From: Gavia stellata
Taxonomy: Eukaryota; Chordata; Aves; Gaviiformes; Gaviidae
Assembly: GCF_030936135.1 (NCBI RefSeq)
Contig: NC_082608.1
Span: 7,535,035 to 7,599,034, forward strand
Reading direction: 5' to 3'
DNA length: 64,000 nucleotides
Both the position numbers and the translations under genes were made by a program. Shown here in pieces: positions 13,001-23,818 of this stretch. The notes under the pieces are model-generated. The model saw only the letters and a program-made list of their open reading frames with translations, did not search any database and was not told where the DNA came from. The stretch's first letter is position 1. Each line of letters opens with the position of its first letter.

Positions 13001-15364
13001 TACTATAAAGCAAGAATTCTGGTAGGTAACAATAAATACAAGATTTTAATTGAGTAAGTATGACTTTTATATTTATGCCTCCAATTAAATCAAGCAAAAA
13101 TGTTAAATTATTTTTCTGAAGTTGCATTACCCTTTTTATCTAGCATCCACTTGCAAAATGAGAAACAGGTTCTATAAAAAGCAGAAAAACATTTGCAAGA
13201 CCCCTTACAGATTATCTGAAACAAACATTTCCACCAATATTGCTGGTCCAGCAAGGACTCGGAAAGTGCCATCTAATGTATGGTTAAAACCTCTTCCTGA
13301 ACTGCTTCATATTATAACTTTGGCAACAGTACTTAGGAGTAGCTTGAGATCAGGAGGCTACATTTAGAAATACCTCTAACATTCCAATATTTCAATAAAG
13401 ACAAGGTTTAAGAGAAAAAAAATAGCTACACCAAGCATTCAAAATGTCACAGGTTAGGCTCTTTCCACTAGAATATTCATATTACCTTAAACAAAATATA
13501 ATTTCTATACTTCCGTTTTCTGTTAATTTACTCTCTGGAATACACATTTTCAACTTTTACCCTGCATCAACAAAGATGAAAAATTGCTCCTTTAAAAAAA
13601 AGCAAAAATCAAAAAACACTGAAGACAAGAAGTTATATGACTTAATGTACTATGGATTTAGGGCAAAAATACTGGCTAGCTTGCTATAAAATTAAACATG
13701 ATCAGTTTTTGTTTTCCAAGAAAATTTGGCATGAGGGTAACTATGACTGAAATTCATGCTTTTCTATATGGAAAATCAAGGGCATGTGAATGAAATGAAG
13801 GACAGAAAACTTAAAACACTGATAAAAGAAAACACCTTCTTGCACAATCAGCCTGTGGAACCACCTGCCATAAGACAGGGTGAAAAACAAAACATGAGCT
13901 TAAAACTTCAAGTAATATTTGATCATTCCATCCTCAGCATGCAAGACAAAGTCCTTCAGAGAAATAAATGTTCAACATCAGGATGTAACATCAGGACATA
14001 ACCATGCCACCACACATTTAAGTTGCCTAATGCAACTCTATATAAACTTTCATAACTTGTTAAGATAAGCAATTTTTAGAATTAGTAGTCTCCTTTGGAG
14101 ACAAGAAGACTGCAGAAGGGAAAGAAGCGTTTACAAACACCTACAGAAGTAGTCCATTCCAATTCCAAGATCAGAATCTGATTCTTGCCCTGGGGCCTAG
14201 AGTGCTGTAATTCAGTTAACCTTCTACTAGAGGGGGAAACAAGGAAATCACTGCAACAAGAGGCATATCTCCTAAGAACCTGTTGGCAACAGAACCTGAC
14301 AGATCACTGATCTGATTGATTTCATTTTATAGGATACATAAAAATCCTATGAGAAGTGGCCAGATTGTTGTTTTCATGTTTTAAATTAATAGAAAGAATA
14401 AGTAAAGCACTGATTGATCATCTACTATGAAAAGATTTGGAGAAATACTTAAAGCAGCAATGTGAATACCCTGTCAGAATAAATCATAAAGCATGCATTT
14501 CTATATATATGTCGGAGTGAATTCTTCATGCAGTCTGACAAGGCCATTTTGAATTGATCACATCCAGTTCTTCTTGGACACTCATGCATAAACACTTGGT
14601 ACAACAACATTAATGAGCAATGACATAAGGAATTTAGGTCTAACCAAACAGACTCCATCTGAATAGTTACATGCTTAAATCCTCAAACACCTCACCCCAC
14701 TCCCTTGAGCAAATGAATTATTTTTTTCTTTAAAGGGGATAAAAAAATTGGTCATAACTGGTCATTCAGTACATTTTTTTTCAGCAAATCCTCTCGATAG
14801 AAGAGTAGCACAATAAAGAGAAGCATAATAAGAGTACAGTGGAGCCATGTTCCTCCCCACAGATTGCATCCATCTCCCCTCTCATTCCACATCAGGCTAG
14901 TTATTCACAAAGACTTTGAAAGAACTAAAATCGGTGCAGAGTTCTAGTAAATCAGCCTAGCCAGACAAATCTCTCACAGTTTTCATTTAATTTCATTTCC
15001 TTTCTGCAACTGTCAACTTTCTGATCCCAGCCAATCTCTCCTAAAGAATCTGAATTCTGCTGAGTGGGTTCAGAATAAAAAAAAAAAAAAGCAGAAGTTT
15101 AAACCAAAAATCCTTATTAATTTCTACATAGCAGTAATTTCTAAAAGATTCATAGCCTGCAACAGGTCCTTAATATTTGCATATTGAAATAGTATTATTT
15201 TGGTTACATATAATCAGCAATCTAAAGGGTCAAGTGACCTTACAGTACACTCTGTTTATGGTGCCCCCCTCCAAGCTTTCACTCAGAGAACAAAATTGTG
15301 GAGGATATCACAGGAGCTATAGAAGTATGCTACAAATTGTGTGTTCCCCATCCACACTACACCT

Positions 15365-15630
15365 TTGGTCATCAGCACCGCTTGGAAGTTTCGGGAGATA
15401 ATATGTACAACATAAGGAGATCAACCATCTGCCACCTGGCTTGTTATGGGAAAGTTAAAAATATTCCAGGTCTAATTTATGTAAAAATCTTTGGAGTGAT
15501 GAAGGTATTCCAGGAGAACATGATCCAGGATGTCATCACCCACACCAACAGGCACGATAAGCAACAGATCAACCACCACTGATGTTGTCTGTTTTCTGAA
15601 GCACAGGAGTACGCTCCATACCACTTTAAA
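15365..15630 (+). pseudogene. Histone H4 pseudogene
   Basis: Translation from about 15370 follows the histone H4 fold domain from the RHRKVLRDN region to near the C-terminus. Recognisable blocks are HR..V..DN (15376-15402), then I..LA..G.VK.I.GLIY ending at 15480. Next comes GV.KVF.EN.I.D..T.T (15493-15546). The reading frame meets TGA at 15580. The homology resumes one base back as T-D-V-V from 15578, then LK, a TL and an F-like end, matching the last H4 segment (MDVVYALKRQGRTL). That is a frameshift. About half of some 50 aligned residues agree. The lysine- and glycine-rich N-terminal tail is not recognisable. Real H4 is almost invariant, so this copy is non-functional and old. Whether it is a retrocopy or a decayed duplicate is open, because H4 genes lack introns anyway and no poly(A) tail is seen. 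Confidence 0.75.
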
Positions 15631-18600
15631 GAGCAAGCCCCTCCTTATAGCTCTTGCAGTTAACATGTGAAGTTGTCACTTCAACTATACATTCTGGATT
15701 GACAGAGGAACATAATAATATGATACAGATAAATTCACCTAAGCCAAGGTCCCAGCAGCTTAGTACCCACTTGGTCACTGCCCTGGCCACTTGTTCTTAA
15801 AATTAGCAAGTACCTGCTACTTCTTTTAGTACCTAGATTTGGTACAATCACCAAGGACAAGGCTAAATCATATCTTCAGTCTAATATGAACAGCCCAGGC
15901 TTAAGTTGTTCTTAAATTTTACTTCATTTCTAGGCTGTAGGCTAAAAAGCCAAACCAAACTCAAGTCAAATACCAGTCAAAACATCTTTATTTTTTCCTT
16001 CCTCAATCTGAAAATGAAACTTAACCGTTATTTTGATGTTTGTCAAACAGGAATGGAAACTTCCTCTTTTTTTCTTCATTTTTTCTTTCCCCCTGAAAAG
16101 AAAATTCTGATTACCATTTCAGAATAATAGTTTGACTAAAACTGATTCCTTAGTGGGCCACACCTAGCATGGAAAATGTTTACTTCTGCTAGAATTTGCA
16201 GAGCAGCATTATACTGATTCTTTTATCCTCACTTTTCTCCCTTGACATGAACACCAGTGCATACAGTATAAATTTTTGTCTCTGCAGACCCTGTGGCATC
16301 CTGCTGAAAAACTTTTTGTACCTGCCTAAAAATAAGTTTAAACTAAAAGGCGATGGAAGGCTGGAACTTCCATTCTTACTGCATAGAGAAAAATAAATGG
16401 GCCCCACCAACCTGACCTTCCACACATTACCCTCCCTTTTGGTATCCACTGCACAAGTGTGAATGTGTTTCAGTATCACCGTGCAAACTCAGGTGGATCT
16501 TTGGCAGGTGTACGCATTTGCAGGAGAACGTACTGGACTGTTGGCACCCCATTACCCCTGCCTTCTTGCCACAGCTTGTGCAGTTCAAGGTATCTCCCGA
16601 AGCACTGCAATGCCACAGCTTCTCCCAAGCTTCTCAGTCATGTGTATAGAATACAAAGAGTTGAGGAGAAGCTGCTGCACCTGTTGGGAATGTGAGGGAC
16701 GCCAAACTCTAGCAGATGAAAACCAAAGCTGTTACTAAAGTCACACACAGGGGGGCTTCAGATTCCATGTGGCCCGCTCCATTTTTAAATTACAGATTTT
16801 CCACTGTGAACTGGTTCAGGATTTCTGAACCAACTAACAGACCATTAATAGCTTGAACACAAACACCTTCAGTAAGAGCTGAGCTAAGACCAGAATTTAT
16901 CCTACAAAATGTACCTGACTATCTGCTTGAAATTAAAGGTCTTTAAAAAGTAACTGTTCATGGTAATGTCTTGTGCTGTGTTTAATCAGATAGTAAGCAA
17001 ATAAAAATGGTCTATTATGTACATTTACTTCACTTGAACGTGACAGATTTGTTTTCCTTTGCATATTACACCACCAAGTGGCCTAATGCTCTTATTTTTT
17101 TCTGTTCACTATGTTTCCTCTAGAGACACCACTACAGAAAACAAAATAAAATTAAAAAGCTGAATTACTACCTAAAATTAAAAATTAACCGGAGCATACG
17201 AGAGATTCAACTAGACACTTGTATTAAACTTTCTCCTATTACAGCTTACAAGTGCAAATTTAATACAAGTGTAAATTCGATTATTCGTTTCTCCTCTTAC
17301 AGCAACTTAAAACTTATTAGGAAAAGGTTCATCTCCACCTTTATTTGGGTGATACATGCATCTAATGGAGTAGTCTGATGCGTCTGCTAGGAACACAGGC
17401 ATTTTCAGATACTTCATTAAAGTTAAAATATGATGTAAGTAATTAAAATATATCCTAAAGAAAAAAAAAAAATGGTTTAGGGTTTCAAATAAAGTCTGGC
17501 CAAGCAAGTGAATCAAGGAAATTCAAAACAGGCTTGTAATACCTTAACTGAACAAGCAAAGCTTGCAGGTATTTTAAATGAGCAGGACTACACACATGAG
17601 TGAGGGCAACAGGATCAGACTCAGAATCAATACTAAATATAATTTGGTTACCTCTCAAAAAACTGTTAGGTTGCACCCATCAGTTAAAACTAGAGCTCAG
17701 ACCTTCCATGCTCATTTTCAATGCCCAGTTTTACACTGCTACAAGATGGCATGGCTTTATCTGGAAATCTGCTCCGTATTTAGACACCATTTAGTGAACC
17801 ATTTAGACAACACTGAGCTAGAATTTTGATGTTAAAATAATGTATTCCTTAGGCTATCTTACTGAGAGAATCTTATTAAGAGTTAAATACTCCTCCAAGT
17901 CTGAGGGAGACACTTCTTCCAATATGATTGTAGCAAATGCCAAGCAAAACTTTGGACCTTGTTGTTTCAAGCACTGTAGAGAGACAGTAGGCAGGTTGCA
18001 TGAAGCAGTCACAAAGATTTGAGCTAGACATGCACAGAAATAGAGCTACTTCCCTGCTACGTGGCTACAAGCATAGGACAATCACAGAAGCAAGCTTCTG
18101 TTACTTATTTGTTCCAGGAAGTCCACTGAACGATAGCTGCTGCCCTCAACAGCTTCGAGTAAGCTTGAAGCAGAGGAATATAACTATTAAGCAAAGTAAA
18201 CAACACAATGGGATGCAGATTTCAACTATACCCACTCATGTATACAAGTGTGATTTGCACTGAGAAAGGACTAGCTTAATGGAAAGAAGGGGGAGAGGGA
18301 ATGAGATAAAACAGGCAGGGCTGGAACAAGTCACCATAGAAGACAATACTCTGCATTGAAAAATGGTCTCTGCCAGTGACATCTCTGCTGCCTAAGAAAA
18401 TTACCTGCTGCAACTGCTAAGGCAGGCTTCAGTTCCAACTTGTTCGCTATTCAAGTTTCTCCCTTCTTTTGCTCCAAATCCTCCAGGGGGAGGGATGATG
18501 GATAAATCCCATTTGTCCATCCATCTCCACTCCTGACGGAAGCGATGTGGACCCAGGTGAATCCTGTTTAATTTTCCCAACCTGTGAAGCAATAGCAGCC

Positions 18601-21600
18601 AAGAACCTAGGTCATGTATGTTTAAATTTCATGCATCCCTAGCAAAAATTTTGCTATTTTAGTTCAGAGGGGTGCAACAAGGTATTTCTTCAGGTAGATA
18701 ACTCTCTTCAAAAGAGAGTTATTAAAAGAGGTGCCCATAGGATTTAGACAAGGTCACAGGAAAGATATTTACAAAACACAGACTTACACAAATATACAGC
18801 ATCATCAATATGGCTGCTCTATGGACAACAAGGTAATCATCCATAATTACGACTGAATTACAATCTTATTATAAAGTTTATTACAGTCTTGAGGAACTTA
18901 GGGTAGAAACAGATATTTGCCTATTACCATGAGTAAATTAGGTTTACTTCTCTTAGACAAAGTAAAGCGCCATGTCTTCACCACTAATAATTTACGACGC
19001 GTTTCCAGATGGCACTTACCACCCCCACAATATGCAGCACTTCAGTGCTAATGTAAAAAAGAGAAAATGCATCATAATGATGAGATGGTTTATTCAAACT
19101 AAGGGAAAAAATTCCATCTGCCACGCTAGACTTTCTCAGGCCATATGCACGTGGAAAATGACAGTGTCCCTTTAATACTCACAGAATCAAGAAAATAGTC
19201 ATATTGACTCTTTCAGCTAATGAATAACTGATTTAAAAGTCATATTGATAATAGCACATGAATCAATAAAATACTGGCTACCTTCTTTGCTTCAGCCATA
19301 TGTGGATATTTTTAGAAAGGTGTACTAGTGTAAAATGCTAGTTTTAAATACGTCTGCCACAAAAACTGTTCATCCCAATGTTTCTGTGTGTCATAGACTA
19401 CAAACCAAACCTGCTTATGAAAAGCTCCCAGTGACTTCAGCATCCCAAGCTTCTACATGCTTGTACGCTCATGGAAACCTTCCAAAGATTATAGCACACT
19501 TGCCTCCTGTGCTTTGCATGGTCTCTGCATCCTTCTGCTGTTACCAGAATCTACCTCTTCCTCCTGGACTACAATAGTGATTAAAGCAACAGGGTTTCAC
19601 CAAGTTTTTTATATCTCTGTTAACACATTAAATTATATAGGTTATGCTATATACACACTGATCAAAAACAAACCCATAAATGACTGTGCTTATTGCATCC
19701 TTCTTTGCTCAATGTTTTGGAAAAAAACTATGACCAATTTAAATAATTACATTATTTGATGTCTAGTTAAATGAATATACACTAATATGATCTTATGCTA
19801 TCCATAGGTCTCAATCCAAGTTCTTTAAGAGATGGAAGAAGGTACATGTGAAAATACTTGGATGTCTATTTTGAAACATTTGCTCCATTACTCTTAGTGG
19901 CTAACAGTGATAGCAACACACATTATTGTCTCTCACTCTTAAATGCTAGTTGCTATAGAAACTTGACGCTGATTAAGATGAGGAACATGATCCTCAGAAA
20001 ATATGCAGTGAACTGAAATTATTAATCCTGCAAATTCAACGAACGAGACCCTGCATTTCTAATACCAGACAGTGATAAAACTCTTCATAGGCTTACAAAT
20101 GGCGTTTTAGAAATGATGCCCAGACTTTTTCTGAATAATCATACATGGAAACAATGTGACCTGAAGCAGGTTTTTACATACTGACATTTACTGCCAGCTA
20201 TTTGGTTGCTAACAAAAAATATTTCAACGAGCATAGGTAAGAGCTTTCAAAGCAACTATTCAGAAGCAACTGTTGACACAGAGGTTCTTATCCTAGCCCA
20301 GCTCTGTTTTTTTGCGTACATAGGCTGCAACAAATTTCCTTCTTACTCAGTGATGCAATTCTGGAATCCATTCAGTTAACATCTAAAATATCTCTGTTCA
20401 CATTAGCAAAACTTTACGCATTTCAACTTGCAGTCACAGTAAGCATTCTACCATTTTATTGCATTAGCAAAAATCATACAGCTTCAGCTGACATGGAGAT
20501 CTTGTTACAAAGCTACACGTACACCAAGGAACAATAAAAGCTGTTAACTTTCCTAGGTGACAACATAATATTTTAAGGTCCAAAGTAATATTGTCTTTGT
20601 CTTTGTAATTAATAGAAGTTCCTCTGTTTGCATTCCCTCAGCCAGAGAGCATATTTTGCTCAAAAAGCAAATCACGCAGGAAAGTCGCATCAAAAGTTTC
20701 TGTAACCTTTAGAAGAAATAGAAGACCTGTCATCTATTTAGTCCTGCTATAAGGCTGCCTACACTGACAGCTCGTCTGCTATGGCACCAGGCATACATTG
20801 TACTGGCAAAGCTTTAGCGGTCTTGAGTCAGGTCTGAAAACCACCAGCTTTTACTTATACTGGGCAAAAGTATAATTTATAAACAGTGTGATATGTTGTT
20901 GAAAAATAACATCTTATTTGGAAATAAGAAAAAAAAATTGCTAGGAAATAGGAGGTCATAGTAAGGCCTTTTTTCTATGGTGATATAAACAAATTACTTT
21001 TCAAACATTTACATAGCAGCTGTTCCAATTTGTATCCATCCTCTGTGTTCATTTGCAGGACATTAGGACTTCCATCTTTCCTCTTTGTACAGCTGAATTC
21101 CCCTGAAACTGGAAGGACTGCCCCTGATCAGGGCAGAGAAGACATAACATATTGGAAGAGGAGGCAGGGATAAGATTCCTTTAGTTTTCCTCTGGTGCTA
21201 CAGGTAACAGCAGAGCCAGTTGAGTATGAAGGAACACGGGCTCTTTTCTCAGGGAAGTGACAAGACCCAACAGCAATGCTCTTGAACATTGCTGAGAAGC
21301 GCAGTGTCTTCTCTTCCCAAGCTTGCCCAAGCTGAACAGTGCTTTGAAAGGCCGCACAAGTGTTTTTGAGGGAAAAGAAATACGGATCTTGTAATTGGAA
21401 AGGAGAACTAGAGACAAGAATGGCAAACCTGATGAGTATTCTAGATATGTATACCTGCGCTAACAGTTAAGAAAAAGTATATTTCTGTGATCCGGGGGAT
21501 GTTATTGAATGAGACACCTAGAAAGGGCAGCTCTCAACATTGGCAATATCTCACATTACTTGTTTATGTGTAATTCTCTCAAATTTCATTAAATTCAGGA

Positions 21601-22600
21601 CAAGATTAGTCATGAAATTTCAGAATAACAATTGAACAAATGGTCTTGCCATTTAGCATTTAAAAGAAAAAAAGTTTAGAAAGTCTGCCAGTCCTCTTGT
21701 GGGAATAGAGGATATAGCAACTTTTTTTTTTTCATTCTATAAAACATGTCCTTTAAATATTTACTAGTCTTGTATTTTCTACATGTGGCCACATCCCAAG
21801 CAAAAGCCCTCTACCTCTCACTAAAGTATGCTTAAGAACATTCAGTGCATATGTAATAAGAGTATTAAAGGATCCAGATGTGAATTAGAAAAACAACTGT
21901 GTCTATTATAGCTGAATTTCAAACTACTGGAGTAACATCAAGCAGGAAAGTTGTGGTTTATTCCAGAGCACCACCCACACAATTCTCTGAGTAGGTTACC
22001 AAATGACAGTAAATCTAACCAGTAAAATGCAAAACAAAGCTGTCACATCTGATTAAATTCCCAGTGACAGAATGGACAACGGACTTCTCTAACTTCTCAA
22101 GCTTTCAAAATAAACCTTGTGTAGATGTACAGCCAGACATATCATAAATTTCCAACTAACAACTATTATTTTCTTTATCTATAAAATATCACATATGATT
22201 CAACAGACTTGAGGAATATAGGATTATTGTGTGGGAATAAAATTAAAGCTTCTTTTTTGAAATAGTCACAGTTTATTTTTGCACTCCAAACTTCACGGAA
22301 GTCAAATTTCAAGACACATTACAGAATAGGTGTTAGCAGAAAGCAACACCTACAGAGAGTTGAAACAGCATTGACTGCAGTTTAAGCGATATCAGCAATT
22401 ACACTATTAACTTTGAAAGGCTGTATAATCAGTGTTATATTTAATTTTGAAAACCATTTGCCTGCTGTGGGAAGTACTGCCAGACAAGGCAAATGTGTTA
22501 ACTTCCACCATTTCTAGGAGGTCCTAATTTCTATCTAAGTTATTTTTAACCTGTAATGGACAATACACATATATTTGCCTGAAATTTATAACCTGATTAT
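15631..22600. other. Gene-poor intergenic DNA, right part
   Basis: No gene is recognisable. Open frames are short and without motifs, including a 100-codon + strand frame ending at 19759 and an 81-codon - strand frame at 21181-21426. A perfect hairpin at 18698-18722 is listed separately. The rest is AT-rich single-copy-looking DNA leading up to the GC-rich BRD7 promoter block. Confidence 0.55.
18698..18722. repeat. Perfect 11-bp inverted repeat with 3-nt loop
   Basis: ATAACTCTCTT is followed by CAA and then AAGAGAGTTAT, a perfect 11-bp stem with a 3-base loop. It lies in intergenic DNA about 5 kb upstream of the BRD7 start codon and has no run of T after it. No function is evident. Confidence 0.75.
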
Positions 22601-22783
22601 AAAGGATTTACTTTCAAGACTGTCAAGCAAGTTTAGGCACTCAGTCTGTAAGGCTGAGCCCATCCCAGCCTGCGCAGGACAGGGACAACCATCATTGCTA
22701 TCCTTTCAACAGTACAGACCTCAGCATGCCCCTGCAAACTCCCTACCCTTCCTCAGGCATGTACACTGGTACAAATTTGGGCA

Positions 22784-23160
22784 CAGGTTCCCAAACTTTT
22801 GGGACTAGGTGGCCTTTATCCTGGATTGAGGGTCTGACGCAAGCTGGAGCTCTGCCTGGCATGCCCGACCAGGCAGCAGCGGCCAGACCACAGCCCCACA
22901 CCACAGCCAGGAAGCAGGCAACCCTCACAGGCCCCTTTGTGTCTAGTCAGGTGCAATGTAAACTACACTTCCAGGAAAGCAGGCTTCCCCAGCACCCCTT
23001 TTGCTAGCATCACACTTGCCCCCTGGCACGACAGGCATGGCAGGGGAGACTGCAGCACAGGCTAGTGCGAACACAGGACTACATAGGCTGAATCCTGCCA
23101 AAGCCACTGAAGCACTGTGCTGCCCCAGAGACCCAAGGGTGGGGAATAAGAGGGACAGGG
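22784..23160. repeat. GC-rich promoter-upstream block with hAT-like edge
   Basis: GC content rises sharply here but CpG is less dense than in the island that follows. At 22784-22803 the phrase CACAGGTTCCCAAACTTTTG resembles the 'CAGGGGTTCTCAAACTTTT' ends of non-autonomous hAT (Charlie-like) DNA transposons. I see no matching opposite end, so an intact element is not supported. Open frames across the block look incidental. Confidence 0.2.
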
Positions 23161-23220
23161 CTGCAGCCACAGGCGGGGAGCAAGGGGCATCTCTAAGGGC
23201 GCAGGAGGGGGCTCACCGGC

Positions 23221-23401
23221 GGCTGTGTGAAGGGAGCGGGCGCGGGCGGCTGCCTGAGGGGAGCAGGCGCGGGAGGCTGTGAGGGGAGCGGGAGGCTGCG
23301 TGAGGGGAGCGGGCGCGAGCGGCTGCGTGAGGGGAGCGGGCGCGCGCGAGCGGCTCTGTGAGGGGAGCGGGCGCGCGCGAGCGGCTCTGTGAGGGCTCTG
23401 G
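23221..23401 (+). repeat. G-rich minisatellite, 27-31-bp units
   Basis: Six tandem units each begin GGCTG or GGCTC and carry GTGAGGGGAGCGGGCGCG. Unit lengths are 27, 27, 19, 27, 31 and 31 bases, followed by a partial seventh. The last two differ from the earlier 27-base ones by an added CGCG. The + strand is G-rich and could form quadruplexes. The array lies roughly 370-550 bases upstream of the BRD7 start codon. Open frames through it on the - strand are repeat-derived, with an APAPLTQP-like peptide. Confidence 0.85.
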
Positions 23402-23589
23402 AGAGGCAACGTTGCCCGATAAACGGGGCTGGGCCGGCCAGCCAGTCAGCCAGCACCTCCCCCCGGGGTGAACAAGGCCGGGCGCGGCTGAGAGGGCTGC
23501 TCACGACAGAAAACCGCCAGACCTCCCGCACACCGGCGCTGGAGCTCTGCTTCCGCGGCCAAGCCAACCAACTGCCGGCCGCCCGCCTC

Positions 23590-23601
23590 TGCGCCTGCGC
23601 C
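23590..23601. promoter_or_regulatory. NRF1-like motif
   Basis: TGCGCCTGCGCC is one base from the NRF1 palindrome core (GCGCATGCGC). NRF1 sites are common in CpG-island promoters of housekeeping genes. The call rests on the motif only. Confidence 0.4.
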
Positions 23602-23630
23602 GACTGCAGCGCTGCTCGCCGTACCTCCAG

Positions 23631-23646
23631 CCCGCCAGGGGGCGCC
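23631..23646 (+). promoter_or_regulatory. CTCF-like motif
   Basis: CCCGCCAGGGGGCGCC matches the CTCF core (CC-nn-nAGGGGGCGC) very closely. It lies 124 bases upstream of the BRD7 start codon. Motif only; occupancy is not shown. Confidence 0.5.
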
Positions 23647-23769
23647 GCGCGGCCGCGCCCGCTCTCTTCTCGCCGCGTTCCCCCTCCTGCCGGGTGCGCG
23701 CGGCGCCGCTCGTCGGCGGGGCAGGTCTCCGCGACAACAGCGCGGCCTACCCCGGCGGGCCCCGCCGCC

Positions 23770-23818
23770 ATGGGGAAGAAGCACAAGAAGCACAAGTCGG
23801 ACAAGCACCCCTACGAGG
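23770..23818 (+). CDS. BRD7: BRD7 coding exon 1
   Basis: The ATG sits in a strong Kozak context (GCCGCCATGG). The exon encodes MGKKHKKHKSDKHPYE, the conserved BRD7 start, and ends in phase 1 before a GTGGGT donor. This start is chosen because it matches the family N-terminus exactly in position. Confidence 0.95.

Larger units (their letters stand above)
1..15364. other. Gene-poor intergenic DNA, left part
   Basis: No gene is recognisable on either strand. The open frames here are short, carry no motif I know and show no exon-like linkage. The stretch is AT-rich with scattered A and T runs. Separately listed items inside it are a GA-rich tract near 3.8 kb, a 33-bp tandem duplication near 4.9 kb, a tRNA-like stretch near 7.35 kb and a worn interspersed repeat near 12.9 kb. 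In human the next gene beyond the BRD7 5' end is NKD1, a long way off, so an empty flank fits. Distal enhancers cannot be excluded by eye. Confidence 0.6.

Noticed and set aside
1-22600. NKD1 exons, expected as the next gene upstream of BRD7
   Set aside because: Possible frames were compared by eye with the EF-hand and His-rich parts of NKD1 and none matched. In human the gene is far away.
23405-23416. GGCAACGTTGCC, a perfect palindrome considered as an RFX X-box
   Set aside because: The half sites are in the wrong order for an X-box (GTTGCC should precede GGCAAC), so only a 12-bp palindrome can be claimed.
23193-23804. A 203-codon - strand open frame in the BRD7 CpG island
   Set aside because: High GC removes stop codons and the peptide is a translation of the minisatellite (repeated Ala/Pro/Leu/Thr/Gln). 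Overlapping long frames are open in other phases too. It has no domain or homologue I recognise.
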